From assembly GCA_036971475.1 (NCBI GenBank), contig JBAIZL010000006.1, positions 14,788,705 through 14,852,704 on the forward strand: a DNA stretch of 64,000 nucleotides. The letters run 5' to 3'. The notes beneath the pieces were generated by a model. It ran no database searches and was not told where the DNA came from. It saw only the letters and a program-made list of their open reading frames with translations. Source of the DNA: Prosapia bicincta (taxonomy: Eukaryota > Arthropoda > Insecta > Hemiptera > Cercopidae). The position numbers and the translations under genes are program-made. The stretch's first letter is position 1. The number at the start of each line of letters is the position of its first letter. Below are positions 47,525 through 59,309 of this stretch, one piece after another.

Positions 47525-50080
47525 TTAGCACTCTATATGCTTCTATCACTTACACTCTAATGTATTTATAAACAATACTTTTGCCTGGTATATTTTTGAG
47601 TCGACTTTCGAGAGCTTATTAACTACAGAGCTCTCATTTTCGAGCTTAGGAAACTACAGTTTCCTTTAGCACTTCAGAGAGTGAGAATTACGTTGTCAAG
47701 TGGTGTAACTGTACTGTTTTTTATTTATCTTCACTGCACTGTTTTGGGGCTATTGTTGTTTATAGGTTGTATACGAAAATAAACAAATGTTAAACTATTC
47801 AACTTAGTAAACAACAATAACCCCGAGGCAGACTAAAACTATCCCACAGTTCCATGAAATCAAAAATGAAACACTATCGTTATATCACGTGAAAACGGAA
47901 GCTTATACCTCAGAAACCTTCTGGGTGCAAGCAGCCTTTTAAAGCTCGAGAGAGAAAGAACTGTAATGATTAAGTTTTCGAAAACTGACTCAAGTAAGAT
48001 TCTTGGTTTAAATATATTAAAGTATAAGCGACATATACATATAAAAAATAAAGCTTTTTCACATAACCTTGGTATTCAAAGCTATCTATTATAAAATCCC
48101 TTTCATTTTGTTTGTTCGTGCGTGCATTGTTGTAACACGGCTTTTGGCTGTAGTTCAGCTTTCGTCGAAAACAATTCTGACTTTATATATTCATTTGACA
48201 CGCAACACTCAAAAGCACGTTTTCTTAGAGAAACAAGTTAAGCTATAAAACCAGAAATTGACAGTTAAGATATAATAAAATAACCCTTTGCCTGTTTTTT
48301 TGGGTTTAAAAACAGCAATTTAAATAATTTTGTTAATATTAGGTTTTTCGGACACAATAATTAGAAGCCTAAAATATTTTAAATTTATATACTCTTATGT
48401 AAAGGATAATTTTTTTATATTGCTAATAATAATGTAAATATTATCATTTATTCATTCGTATTGAAAGATTTTTTTATCAAATATTATTTCCGGAAACATT
48501 TCCATTTATCGAGAGTCTGGATCATGAATTGGTAATAAAAAATTATGAAAACAATGGTCAACATGAATCGGTTGCAAATAATCAGTGTCTAAAGAATAAA
48601 GTCACATGTTAGAGGTTATTTGAAAAATTAAAATTGTAATTCGAATTTTGTAAGTTATTATAAGTAACGGGATACATACCTGCGATCTGAGAATTATTAC
48701 CTGAGAAATAGCCCGAATGCATGTTGCTTAGTATGATATCCTGGTTTAATTATATATAGGCCTAATATCTTATTATTCTATGAAAGAGAATGTTACATTA
48801 TGTAATTATTTACAGTCATGATATAGAGATAGTTCGTGCTTTTTATCGAAATTAAAATTAAAACTTACCTATTAATTGTTAATCCTCTCAAGAAAAATAT
48901 TGGGGTGGTAAAATTATTACTGCGAGAGTTTTAAAAAAATATTTAAAGTCTTTGAGATTCTACCGGCTCTCTAGCTATTGATTCTGACGAAATGAGATTT
49001 ATAATCTGCTATTACTATGAGAAATTCCCCTTTCCGAAACACATTCTCTTTGTTTTGTTGGCAGGTATCAGGAATTTTAAAGATCCCTTTAGTTTGAATA
49101 ATTAAAATAGGAATTGCAAATAATATATAGAATTGTGCAACTAAAATTTGTGTTTTCCGATCCAGATGAGTTTTACCTCGATAAATACACTCACAATACA
49201 AACGTAATCTAAAATTTTAAAAAGTGTAAAAATTCAAAGTAAGAATTGAGAATGTAACATACTTTAGGGCTTATGCCGATTAATCTATGGCGAAAAACCG
49301 AAACGTTACAAAAAGACAGTTTTTGATAAAAAGTGAATAATATAAACAAATATTCTTTGAGGTTAGCTTGTGAGGTTATGTTAAAAACAACTAAAAGCAT
49401 ACACAAAACTCACAAATGATTAATTTGTGAGTTTTGTGTACGTTTTTATTTGTTTTTAGTGAATAATATGTTGATGTTATGAACAGAGCATAAGCTTTAC
49501 ATTAAAGTGTAAAATAAATGTTTTATATATAATCTAATGTTGAAGGATATGGAAAAGGTGATTGGTAAAATGAGGAACTGTAAAGGAGCTTCCATGTTTT
49601 AAATTTGTGAAACGAAAATGGATACATTGATAATAACGGAGACTGTAAGTAGAATATTCCCAAACTTTAGTAATGAGAAACTGCTATGAGTAAATTGGTT
49701 ATTTTCCAGACTATAAGCTTGTTGAGTAACTGAGAATCGAGAGACATGTTTAGTTTGGAAAACACTTATATGATTGACTCTACTTTACAAATACTAATGG
49801 CATTCGCACTATAAATCGTCCAAGCAGTAAAAATTTAAATAATGTAAGTTTTTATTGAATGTTAAGTCGATTTGTAATAATATCTAACCTGGGACTGTAT
49901 TACTAATTTATCCAAATATTTTAGTATTCGTTACATATTTGTTTGGTAAGTATTATATTACAAAATATTATTTATTGCTAATGGAATACAGTAAAGTTTA
50001 CGTTATTATATCAGAAAATATATAAATGATTATTTTAAATAAATATATTTATAATAATATAATATATTACTAAATAATAA
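47525..50080. other. AT-rich intergenic DNA
   Basis: No gene supported. A 36-bp-arm fold-back lies at 49382-49459. Confidence 0.45.
49382..49459. repeat. Short fold-back related to the 44714 MITE
   Basis: Arms ACACAAAACTCACAAAT and ATTTGTGAGTTTTGTGT around a 5-7 base loop, with matching flanks (AAAACAACTAAAAG and TTTTTATTTGTTTTTA). Same end sequence as the MITEs at 44896 and 57927. Confidence 0.7.
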
Positions 50081-50085
50081 TAATT

Positions 50086-50087
<2 letters not shown>

Positions 50088-50147
<60 letters not shown>
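50088..50147. repeat. (TA)n microsatellite
   Basis: About 30 TA units. Confidence 0.95.
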
Positions 50148-50149
<2 letters not shown>

Positions 50150-50383
50150 TAAAAAATATAATACAATAAGTAAATAATATATAATTAAAATGGATTTCAT
50201 TATATTATGATAAGTGTTTAAGAATTTTTGGTTATTTCCAACACTTAGGCTTCTAAAACCGACTTCTTTATCCACCCCACAGTTTAACGTATACAACTAA
50301 TCTTAATACAATTATAAAATAATATTTAAGCATTTAATGAATATTTTACTCAAAATCACAACCAATTTTTCAACATTAGTGTA

Positions 50384-50566
50384 ATGGCTCCCATTGTCTG
50401 TACTGTATGCAAGATGTTCCCAGTTGACAGATGTGATTTGTGTATGGGCTTTCATCGAGCAGCTGTGTTGCGTAGTGAACCATTAGTAACTGTTGCTTCC
50501 AGACCTGTGAATGGGGTAAGACTCAATGTCAACATGAAGTCGTTTAATGTGCTCCTAGATGCATAG
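50384..50566 (+). CDS. Small Cys-rich open frame, uncertain
   Basis: A 60-codon ATG frame with two CxxC pairs (CTVCKMFPVDRCDLC), a pattern seen in small zinc-binding peptides. Its codons look less AT-biased than the surroundings, and GGGGTAAGA at 50515 could be a donor. No family recognised; it may be an exon or chance. Confidence 0.25.
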   Translation: MAPIVCTVCKMFPVDRCDLCMGFHRAAVLRSEPLVTVASRPVNGVRLNVNMKSFNVLLDA

Positions 50567-50689
50567 CTACCAGAGGTGTATTTCTATTGTAATGGAAAAA
50601 GATTGTATTGGAAATAAAAAAACTAACTACTGCAGTTCGTACATATATATATATAAAATATGTTTTTTTTAAAATATTATTCAAAAACT

Positions 50690-51130
50690 GTTGAGGCTAT
50701 TCAAATACCAGAATTATTTATTAGCAATATCTAACAATAAGCACCAATTTCCAAATATCGAAAATATGAGACTTATAAAAGAAATTAATTAAGGATTAAG
50801 AGTGAACATATATGAAGCATTAGAAATGTATAAATATTGTAATAATAACAAGTAATTAATTAAACAAATACAAATACATTCTAAATTTGATAGTATATTC
50901 AATGTCTATAATCTTACAGCAACAAGATAAACCTGGCAACATATATAAATTTGGCAACAATACTCTTTCTAATTTATTATAAAATGTGTTTTTTATACCT
51001 TACATTATTGTATTTTTTATTCCTGAAGATGTTGATACTGTAAAATTTTGAGATGAAACGAAAAGCTTTGAATAAAAATAATAAATAAATCTTGTATTGG
51101 AATAACCTCAGTTATTTTTTTGTAATATAA
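50690..51130 (+). repeat. Hairpin-family retroelement 3' end
   Basis: CCTGAAGATGTTGATACTGT then ACGAAAAGCTTTGAATAAAA and TTGTATTGGAATAACCTCAG, matching the right arms of the fold-backs at 26.8 kb. Confidence 0.6.
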
Positions 51131-51134
51131 CCTT

Positions 51135-51830
51135 TTGTATATAAACTTTAGATCGCCAATGTAATTTTAGGCCTATAAACTACATACTTAAGTGACCACC
51201 ACAAATATAACAACGCATACATATAAATAACAACAATTATAGAACGACAGAAAATGTCTATGCTAGGTATGAATTTTACAAAAAATATAGTATTATTATT
51301 GAGTCACAAATTTGGAAATCATCTAAATGAACAACGTCTCTACGTATCTCAGTTGTGAAGAATCATGACGTCACAGAATCATGACGTCATAATATTGTAT
51401 CCATAGATCTGATTAGGTTTTATAAATGACATGTGTCGTAACATTTCACATTCGACCTGAAAATAAGGATATTTAGTGTTACGTATGTTATATCAATACT
51501 CGGATATCGCAAACTCTGTTTAGTTGAACAAATAAAAGATTTGAACTAACAAATGGCAGAGCACTGTTTGCCCCACTTTCATAATATTGCTCAAGACATA
51601 TTGTGTTAAAATAAATGTATTATTAAAATTATAAAAATAATTGCAGATCAAAGTTCTACAGGGAGAATACATTCATATTTTTTCATAATTTTCTTTATGT
51701 ATGAGTGGGTTAAATATGAGTTCTCTTGCTTCCTAATAATTTTCTAATAAATTATTACTGCCAGGGTGAGTAGACATTACGCCCGAAGAGGCAAATACTA
51801 ACATTATTATTACTATACAGAATAAAGGGT
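51135..51830. other. AT-rich DNA; 14-bp duplication ATCATGACGTCA
   Basis: AATCATGACGTCA occurs twice at 51361-51389. No gene supported. Confidence 0.4.
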
Positions 51831-51831
51831 G

Positions 51832-52733
51832 TTCGGGTTGAAAATGTGACTACTACTAGACTGAGTAAATGATGCTCGGGTTGAAAATGTGACCACTTCT
51901 AGACTGAGTAAATGATGCTCGGGTTGAAAATGTGACCACTACTAGACTGAGTAAATCATGCTCGGGTTGAAAATGTGACCCCTACTGGACTGAGTAAATG
52001 ATGCTCGGGTTGAAAGTGTGACCACTACTACACTGAGTAAATGATGCTCGGGTTGAAAATGTGACCACTACTAGACTGAGTAAATGATGTCCTGGTTGAC
52101 TATGTGAATCACTACTAGACTGAGTAAATGACGCTTGGACTGAATATGTGAACCACTACTACACTAAGTAAATGATGTCCTGGTTGACTATGTGAATCAC
52201 TACTAGATTGAGTAAATGATGTCCTGGTTGACTATGTGAATCACTACTAGACTGAGTAAATGATGTTCGTATTGAATATTTGAACCACTACTAGACTGTG
52301 TAAATGATGTCCGGGTTGAATATTTGAACCACTACAAGACTGAATAAACGTTATCCTGGTTGAATGTGTGAACCACTACTAGACTGAGTAAATGATGTTC
52401 GGGTTGCATATATAAACCACTACTACACAGAATAAATGATGCCTGGTTGAATATGTGAACCACTACTAGACTGAGTAAATGATGTCCGGGTCGAATATGT
52501 AAACCACTACTACACTGAATGAATGATGTCCTGGTTGAATATGTGAACCACTACTAGACTGAGTAAATGCTGATGTCCGGGTCGAATACGTGAACCACTA
52601 CTAATCTGAGTAAATGGTTTCAGGGTTGAAGATGTGAACCACTACTAGACTGAGTAAATGATGTCCGGGTCGAATATGTAAACCACTACTACACTGAATG
52701 AATGATGTCCTGGTTGAATATGTGATTCAATTA
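51832..52733 (+). repeat. 44-bp minisatellite that truncates the polymerase gene
   Basis: About 20 copies of a 43-45-bp unit (ACTGAGTAAATGATGCTCGG, then GTTGAAAATGTGACCACTAC) with two main variants. The last copies run straight into the polymerase B frame, whose final 20-30 codons are minisatellite-encoded. Confidence 0.9.
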
Positions 52734-54033
52734 TGGCGTATCTAATGTTCATACACATCCAGCAGTATTGCTGGGATACGCACAAGTTGACTCCATGCAC
52801 ACGGGCGTCGTTAATAACTTCGTCTTGTCGAGTCTCAAGATCAAAGAAGACGAAGAGATAGTTATTTGATAGCGGGCGACGTGTATCAATTCTCATGTAG
52901 CACAGATGGCCTGCGGGCATGTAATCCTTACACACTTTACAATGGCTCTCGCCGCATACGTGACGAGCTTTTCTTTCCTTTGTTAGGATGTATCTATTAC
53001 AGTCTGGACACTTTCTTATAGCCCGGCATACGCTTTTGATGTGCGCCTTAAAACAAGCTCTATTTTGAAATTGTCTATTGCAGTCGCCGCACAGGATGCC
53101 GTCGTCTTCAAGCATACACGGCGGAGACCTCTTGCAAGAGCTGCATTGGGCTGAGCATCTATGTCGCAAGCGCTTATCGTATGGAACATGACACAATTCG
53201 CAATAGTATTTACAAGCGAACGCACCTGTCAAATTTGTAACAACGTTGAAGTGGTTGGCGTGATATAACAAATTTAGCTTGTGCCTGGGGTTCTGAACGT
53301 CGCCTTCAAAGTAAATATCACGACCTTTGCTGCCGTAATTGTAGACGGTGATTTTATAATCGGAGAGTAAATCTTGAAACTGTTGCAATTCTCGAGTCCC
53401 GGCACCGCCATCTCCTATCTGCACCCCGGCGTCTGTCATTAGCTGGTTTGCTCTGTTGGTTTGACGATTGCACCTGTACTTACACACAAGCTTGTACTCG
53501 GGGTCTCTTAACGCATGCGCTATAGCTACAAACAGAGCACGGGGTAAACAGAGGGTGTCCGTATTTTTAATCGTAACAATCCCCTTCCTACGGTGCGATT
53601 CTTCTTTAAAGTTATTATACAGTTCGGGTCTTACACGCCCACGACCTATAGGTACTTTAACCTTTGTACAGGTCACTCTAAAGGTGTCGTCGGCTTTAAA
53701 GGTATTTGCGTTGCTCTGGATAATGGAACCAAAGATGTTAAACAAAGCGTCCACAGTTATCGAAGAGGCCGCTCTAAAAGCAATATATCCAGGGGCGTGG
53801 TTTCGGAGATTTAAGCTCTGCATGGTGAAGCCTAATTGTATGTCTTCGGTAGCGTTGTTCTTCATAGTCGCTAAGATTTCCTCTAGTCCTCGTCTGACCC
53901 ATTCCAACTCGTTTTCCGCCACGGGCACCGGATTGAAGTTGAATGTCACTCTAGTACCGTGCAAACGGAATTTTCGTACATATGTCTGGTCCATTGATAA
54001 AATACGTACGACCATTTTACAGATACGATTCAC
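52733..54033 (-). pseudogene. polB: Polinton-type protein-primed DNA polymerase B, N-terminal part
   Basis: Open frame from 54033 (first ATG at 54015) to about 52733, followed by minisatellite-encoded residues to 52645. Visible in order: an N-terminal domain (residues about 15-130), the conserved TLCLPRALFVAIAHA (about 165-180), HANHFNVVTNLTGAF (about 265), a Cys/His-rich zinc region (275-395, e.g. CSSCKRSPPC, CPDC, CKVC), then exonuclease motif I in YLFVFFDLETRQDE (Asp and Glu present) and NLCVSQQYCWMCM. This matches the Polinton/adintovirus/bidnavirus class of polymerase B. Exo II, Exo III and the whole polymerase palm are missing, so it cannot copy DNA. The remaining frame has no stop, so the truncation may be fairly recent. 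Confidence 0.88.
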
Positions 54034-54039
54034 TACAAT

Positions 54040-54485
54040 GGATCTTAAATTAACACAGGTATATGCTATATATATTCAAATTGATTCTATGTGAAACAGT
54101 TTAAATTTTTTGAGATAATAACTAGAATAAATACTGGGGTTGTTTTGAAAATAAAATTACTAAGACTGACAATGGTATATGTTATACAATTAACAGTTAT
54201 GTGATACAATTTAAAATTTTGAATTAATCGCTAAAATTAAATCTAGTTGTTTGATAATACTCGTACTAACAATTGTATTTGCTAGATATTTATTCAAATA
54301 TATGTTATGATTAAATTGTTTTCATAAATATTCAGATCTACTATAATAATATGTTATACAGATTATTCAGCTCTGATTCACAAAATGATTACAAATCGCT
54401 CTGATTGACAAGGCGATTGCGTTAATATAAGACTCTAGTATATAGACTACAGATTTCACACGAGAACAAGTTACAACAAGATAGC
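54040..54485. other. AT-rich leader region of the polymerase gene
   Basis: No gene seen; may be an intron between the exon at 54490-54573 and the polymerase frame, but no phase-compatible acceptor was established. Confidence 0.35.
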
Positions 54486-54489
54486 TTAC

Positions 54490-54573
54490 CAGAATGTTTC
54501 TTCTTCCAAAGCTGGATAGCAAGTGGTGGTTGTCCCGATGAGATTTATAAATCATAACCGTCTGCCCCTCCAT
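54490..54573 (-). CDS. Possible first exon upstream of polB
   Basis: On the minus strand, ATG at 54573 opens 28 codons ending exactly at a GTAAGC donor (54489). It begins at the edge of the shared control block and points toward polB. The phase does not fit the nearest acceptors before polB, so it may belong to another transcript or be chance. Confidence 0.3.
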
Positions 54574-54576
54574 ACC

Positions 54577-54690
54577 TCTACAAATGGCATCGCCCGCCGA
54601 GATGTAATCAACAGACGTGGTTATGGATAGGTCCAGCTCGCATGGACTCGTCCACACCCCCTCTCAAATGGACTCTCCCACAGCTGTGTA
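54577..54690. promoter_or_regulatory. Control block, element 3 copy
   Basis: Near-identical to 2490-2625, including GGCATCGCCCGCCG, CCAGCTCGCATGGACTCGTC and the TATAATA box (54684-54690). Here it is followed at once by the terminal region matching 5066 onward, so all of 2626-5065 is absent. Confidence 0.55.
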
Positions 54691-54699
54691 TAATAATAG

Positions 54700-57076
54700 A
54701 GCTATTTGTGTACTATACCGGCCTACATAATAAATCGATACGGTAGTCGACACAATTACAATCGCCTTGTTTCACAACAACACAGCTGTGCGGGTTATAG
54801 ACCTGTTATAACGGTCGCCAGCTGTCTTTGCGGTTTTAAGATTATGCGTTATCTCTGCATGCCTGCACATGTAGGGCGCGCGGTCACCGGTTATGTAGGT
54901 CGCGTGTATTTCCTCACACGATATAGCTTTGTTGCATTGTTTATTAGTTTAGTAGCATAGACAAATTTTGAGTTTGGCATTCATACACCTGTGCCCCGCA
55001 TCATCCATATCATTTAGGGGTAGAACACTCTAGTTAGGGTGGGCCTAATACCTGCATAGAGTCACTCGAACGCGGATACGTCATCAAATATATTAAATCT
55101 TTACGTGGGCTTGATAGGTTATGCGTTGGTAGATGTACCCTATAGTACCTCCCATATTATACGGTTGCCTGCCTGAGGATCAACCTGATAGAGGAGGTAA
55201 AAATAGCTCAGATCATAAGGGGTTTGGCCAGTGGTTTACAGACATAGTAGGCCCATGTATGTTGGCCTAGCATAGTATGTATGTAGGCTTTCATGCATAT
55301 TTGTTTAACACATTATGTGGGCTATCATATATATATATTGGCTTAACATGGTATATAAGCCTTCACGTCTTACAGCGACCGTTTGCGTTGTGTTGCGTAG
55401 ACCTACCGGGCTCCTGCAATGTGATAGGTCGATTCCCCGCATAGACGGTTGTCTAATTGAACTCGGTGTATAATTGTTGGTCAATTAAAATTAGCGTTTA
55501 GTTGGATCGTTGGTCATTTGATCTAACCTATCATTTTTTGATGCAAAACTACCCCTCACTTAAAGCCCTGCTCTAGCGTGAATTTACCTAAGGCCTTTCT
55601 CCAGGGTGCCTTTACTTAAAGCCTGAATCTAGTGTGAATTTACCTCGGGCCTTTCTCCAAGGTGGCTCTAACTAGGGCCAGGCTTTACCTCAGTCCATAC
55701 TCCAAGGTAGCTTTATCAAAGGTCTAACTCCATGGTAGCTTTACCTAAGGCCTGGGTGGCTTTACCTCAAGCACGACTCCAGGGTGACTTTTATCTAACA
55801 CCCGACTCCATGGTAGCTTTACCTTGGGCCTGGCTCCTGGGTGACTCTAGGTAAGGCCTGAATCCAGGGTTACTTTACCTAGGTTGGCTTTACCTGAGGC
55901 CTTGCTCTGTGTTAGCTTTGCCTAAGGCCCGGCTGCTGGGTGGTCTTACCTCAAGCACGACTCCCGGGTGACTTTACCGAAGGTCTGACACCTGGATGGC
56001 TTTACTTAGGGGCCGGCTTCGGGATGGCTATACCTAAGGCCCGGCTCCTGGGTGTCTCTAGGTAAGGCCTGATTCCAGGGTTACTTTACCTAGGTTGGCT
56101 TTACCTGAGGCCTTGCTCCGTGTTGGCTCTACCTAGGGTCTAACTCCGTGGTAGCTTTACCTTGGGCCAAGCTCCTGGGTAGCTTTACCTAAGACCCGGT
56201 TCCAGGGGTTACCTGGGGCACGGCTTCGGATTGGCTTTAACCGAGACCGTGCTCCATATTGGCTCTACCTGCTCCTTGGCGGCTTTAACTAATGCCTGGT
56301 TCCCGGGTGGATTTTACCTAGGACCCCGATTATTTTTGACAATCTGAAATCGGCCCTCAGGTGAACCCTCCCCCACAACGGTCCATAATGGACTTTATAC
56401 ATACCACATACAGTCATTTGATCCAACCGATCGATTATTGGCAATTTCATATTTTATTTAAAAACTACCCCTTGGTGAAACCACCCCGTAGCAGTTCGTA
56501 CTGGACTCTAGACATATCCCGTACTGTCATTTGATCCAACCGATCGATTTTTGGCAATTTCGTATTTTATTTAAAAACTACCCCTTGGTGAAACCACCCC
56601 GTAGCAGTTCGTACTGGACTCTAGACATATCCCTTACTGTCATTTGATCCAACCGATCGATTTTTGGCAATTTCATATTTTATTTAAAAACTACCCCTAG
56701 GTGAAACTACCCCCAACCGTGGCGATAATACACTCTAGACTCACCCTATCAGTCAAGACACGTTTTTCCAAAATTTTTTCAAAAACTACCCCCCACACCC
56801 CGAATCTACCCCCGGGGAAGGACCTGAACGTAGCTGAGGACACCCCCACACGTAGGTTAGGTTAGATGTAATTTGGCTAGCTTAGGTCAGTGGGTTAGAA
56901 TTTATTTTTTTTCGAAAAACTACCCCTTACCCCTCTAAACGTGGTCGAACCCACCCCCCCGAGGCTACGGTCAAGGCCGCGACGGCCTGGTGCATCATCC
57001 AAAACTACCCCTATAGTCCGAGGTTACGTACAGGGCCAGTTAGGGGTAGTTGTCCCAAAGTGGGGTCACATCTACT
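54700..57076 (+). repeat. Right terminal region of element 3
   Basis: Same layout as element 1: TACGTCATCA block (54960-55120), subterminal repeats (55100-55340), a GGTAAAGC-type array (55560-56310, about 22 units), three tandem copies of the 117-bp CGATCGATTTTTGG module (56400-56740), CTACCCC tracts, TTAGG run (56854-56866), terminal CT. The array and the module count are larger than in element 1. Confidence 0.85.
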
Positions 57077-57345
57077 AAAGATTAATGAAGGTGTTAACAA
57101 TTGGACATAACATTTTATATTATACAAAAGATAAAGAAAATGGCAACCAGAATTTTAAGTTAATTACAGCTCAGCAAGTAAGAGAAATTCACGGTAAACA
57201 TTAAAACAGTTTACTATGAGTCTCACTAAACACTAATTTATTAAAACATACAGAGTAGTTTCGACGACGATTTCAACTTTATCAGTGCTTGGCTACTACT
57301 AACTAGTTTATTAAAGATGGAGTTTATTAAAGATGGATGAAGTTT
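57077..57345. other. Flank of element 3
   Basis: No gene. AAAGAT at 57077-57082 would be the target duplication if the left end were found. Confidence 0.4.
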
Positions 57346-58430
57346 ATTAAAGATGGAGAATTTGAATAAGGTATGTATAGGGAGAGTTTGAAATAATAGA
57401 AGGTACTGAATGAGTTCTAAAATAGTAGGGACAAAACTCTTCACAATCTTGAACCAATTCGAATTCCCTACATGAAATACTATTTAAAGATATTTCTCAT
57501 TAGCATTATTATGAGTATGATTTGCTTATAATTATATTATGATTTCTGATCTAGAGGTTAGTGTAAGTACGACACCATACTTTCACTCTCGGAACGTGTA
57601 CTGATAGGGTGTGCTTAGGATTTCAAACAACCTTTATAAAGCAAAAACCATATATGGCGAGAAATATCCCTCAGGATCGTGTTCTGAGATAAACAGGGAT
57701 ACTTATACAACTATTCTTTAAGCTTAGATTGTGGGGCTGTGTCAAAAAGAAGGCATACACTATACTCATAAATTATTCATTTATTGACTCATAAGCATTT
57801 CAATGAAAAAGTCATCATCGGGGAGTGTTGCTACTACAAACCCTAACTTACAACTCCGTACATGAAACGCATATGAGTCAATAAATGATTAATTTGAGAG
57901 TTTTGTGTGCCTTTTATTTGTTTTTTTGAAGGGAACCTATGATTGCCTTATAATTTTACTATCTTCAATTACGTCTAAAGAGTGTATAAAAGAGTGTTTT
58001 TATGTACGAAGCAATATGATCACGCTACTTTCAACATTTACTAAACACCAGTAACGTCCAGATATTTGTTTCAGATGGTAAAAGGTCGGAATTATATGTA
58101 TTATTCATGTAAATTAGAGGGTTGTCTTATCTTTATAATTTTAGGAGTGACATTTCTGAAACAAAACCATCAAGACATAACATGTTGGCAATATAACAAA
58201 GTCTACGATATTTCCATACCAGTAAATTTATTTTGTTAACTAAAGTAAGAATTGGCTTTTTAAAATAACAGTTATATTCCTTGTTTCCAGCGAAAATAAT
58301 ATAAATACATAATATAATAATTATAATAATATAATAATACATATAATATAAATAATATAAATATAAATCACATTATGTCTGGTATGTTGTGCTGCAGTAT
58401 TTAAGTTTTGTATGTTGCTTTTAAACTATC
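57346..58430 (+). repeat. Segmental duplication, copy 2
   Basis: Matches 44323-45190 joined directly to 45886-46048. It lacks the family A insertion, so it preserves the empty site (CCATACCAGTAAATTTATTT at 58215). It includes the MITE at 57742-57927. Confidence 0.9.
57742..57927. mobile_element. MITE-like element, copy 2
   Basis: GGCATACACTATACTCATAA ... mirrored by TTTGAGAGTTTTGTGTGCC; inner inverted segment ATTTATTGACTCATAAGCAT mirrors ACGCATATGAGTCAATAAAT. Confidence 0.65.
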
Positions 58431-58432
58431 TC

Positions 58433-59060
58433 ATGATTATTTAGTATATAATGTGTCGCAAGATTAGACTTATAAATTTCCGGTTTTTTGAATGCATTCA
58501 GATGCTTTTTGTATCGCTCTTTTATTTTCTTTTTAGTTTGTCCTACATAATATTTTTGGCAATCATTATATTTTATACTATAAACTCCATTTATATTATA
58601 ATATTTAGATTCAACATCTGTCTTTAAAAACTTGTTTATTTTATTATTTGTATAATAAACTATCTTGATATTATGAGTTCCCAAAAATAGAGATAATAAG
58701 CTAATTAAACACGCGGAGAAGGGATTAAAAATGAATATCTTAGAAAATATGGAAACATACAAACATAGAATTACAGATAGGCTCATTCATGAACAAGTAC
58801 AGACAAAATCTAAGCACAACACAATCTTTAGCATATCAAATGACATTCTGGAAATGAAAGAGTAATTGAATAAGAATCAATATTATCTATTTGTGCAGGC
58901 ACCGTAAGTCAATAAAATTATCTGTTTGAACGTAGTACAATTTGTATATGAGTAGTCTTAATGTAGGCACAGAATAAGTTAGAAGTGTGCTAAGTTAGTT
59001 TTGATAATGCCGATACTGCTAATCGGCGAAAAGCTTAAACTTTATAATAAAATAAAAAAA
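58433..59060. mobile_element. Penelope-like element fragment with 5' inversion
   Basis: Minus strand 58433-58690 encodes the start of a GIY-YIG domain: HNIKIVYYTNN, then GVYSIKYNDCQKYYVGQT and a Lys-rich helix, to ATHYILNNHE. Plus strand about 58705-58865 encodes the domain's end (KGLKMNILENMETYKHR) and a stop, followed by a 3' UTR with a hairpin (59001-59034). The two halves belong to one reading order but lie in opposite directions, as produced by twin priming. The upstream reverse transcriptase is absent. The insertion sits exactly where copy 2 of the segmental duplication ends. Confidence 0.75.
59001..59034 (+). ncRNA. Hairpin with hammerhead-like core motifs
   Basis: TGATAATGCCGATACTGCTA followed by ATCGGCGAAAAGC. 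The stem GCCGAT/ATCGGC differs by compensating changes from GTTGGTA/TACCAAC in the copies at 26771-26807, 59255-59292 and 61291-61326, while the flanks TGATRATG and GAAAAGC stay the same. Confidence 0.45.
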
Positions 59061-59093
59061 AGGTTTTATTCTTGTATGAAAGTGGTTTTATTA

Positions 59094-59095
<2 letters not shown>

Positions 59096-59184
<89 letters not shown>
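59096..59184. repeat. (TA)n microsatellite
   Basis: About 44 TA units. Confidence 0.95.
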
Positions 59185-59186
<2 letters not shown>

Positions 59187-59209
59187 CAAAGAGTTTATAA
59201 ATATATAAC

Positions 59210-59305
59210 AAATGAGGTTACTCAATTACAAGAACTATTTAATAATTTTTATTCACAGCTTTTCGTTGGTAAACTATACCAACATCATCAGGAATGAATA
59301 ATACA
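59210..59305 (-). repeat. Hairpin-family 3' end, minus strand
   Basis: Reads CCTGATGATGTTGGTATAGT, TTACCAACGAAAAGC, then TGTGAATAAAAATTATT on the minus strand. The best match to the hammerhead core words CTGATGA and GAAA in this window. Confidence 0.6.
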
Positions 59306-59309
59306 ATAA

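Larger units (their letters stand above)
52733..57076. mobile_element. Element 3: truncated Polinton with polymerase B
   Basis: Polymerase B fragment (minus), shared control block (54577-54690), right terminal region (54700-57076) ending ...TCTACT at 57076, followed by AAAGAT. No matching left terminus or AAAGAT duplication was found at the left; the element there meets a minisatellite. Confidence 0.8.

Noticed and set aside
51832..52733. Regular 44-bp repeats considered as a CRISPR-like array
   Set aside because: Units are contiguous with no unique spacers, and the host is a eukaryote; a minisatellite.
54490..54573. Confident splicing of this exon to the polymerase frame
   Set aside because: Donor phase does not fit the acceptors visible before 54033; kept only as a low-confidence exon.
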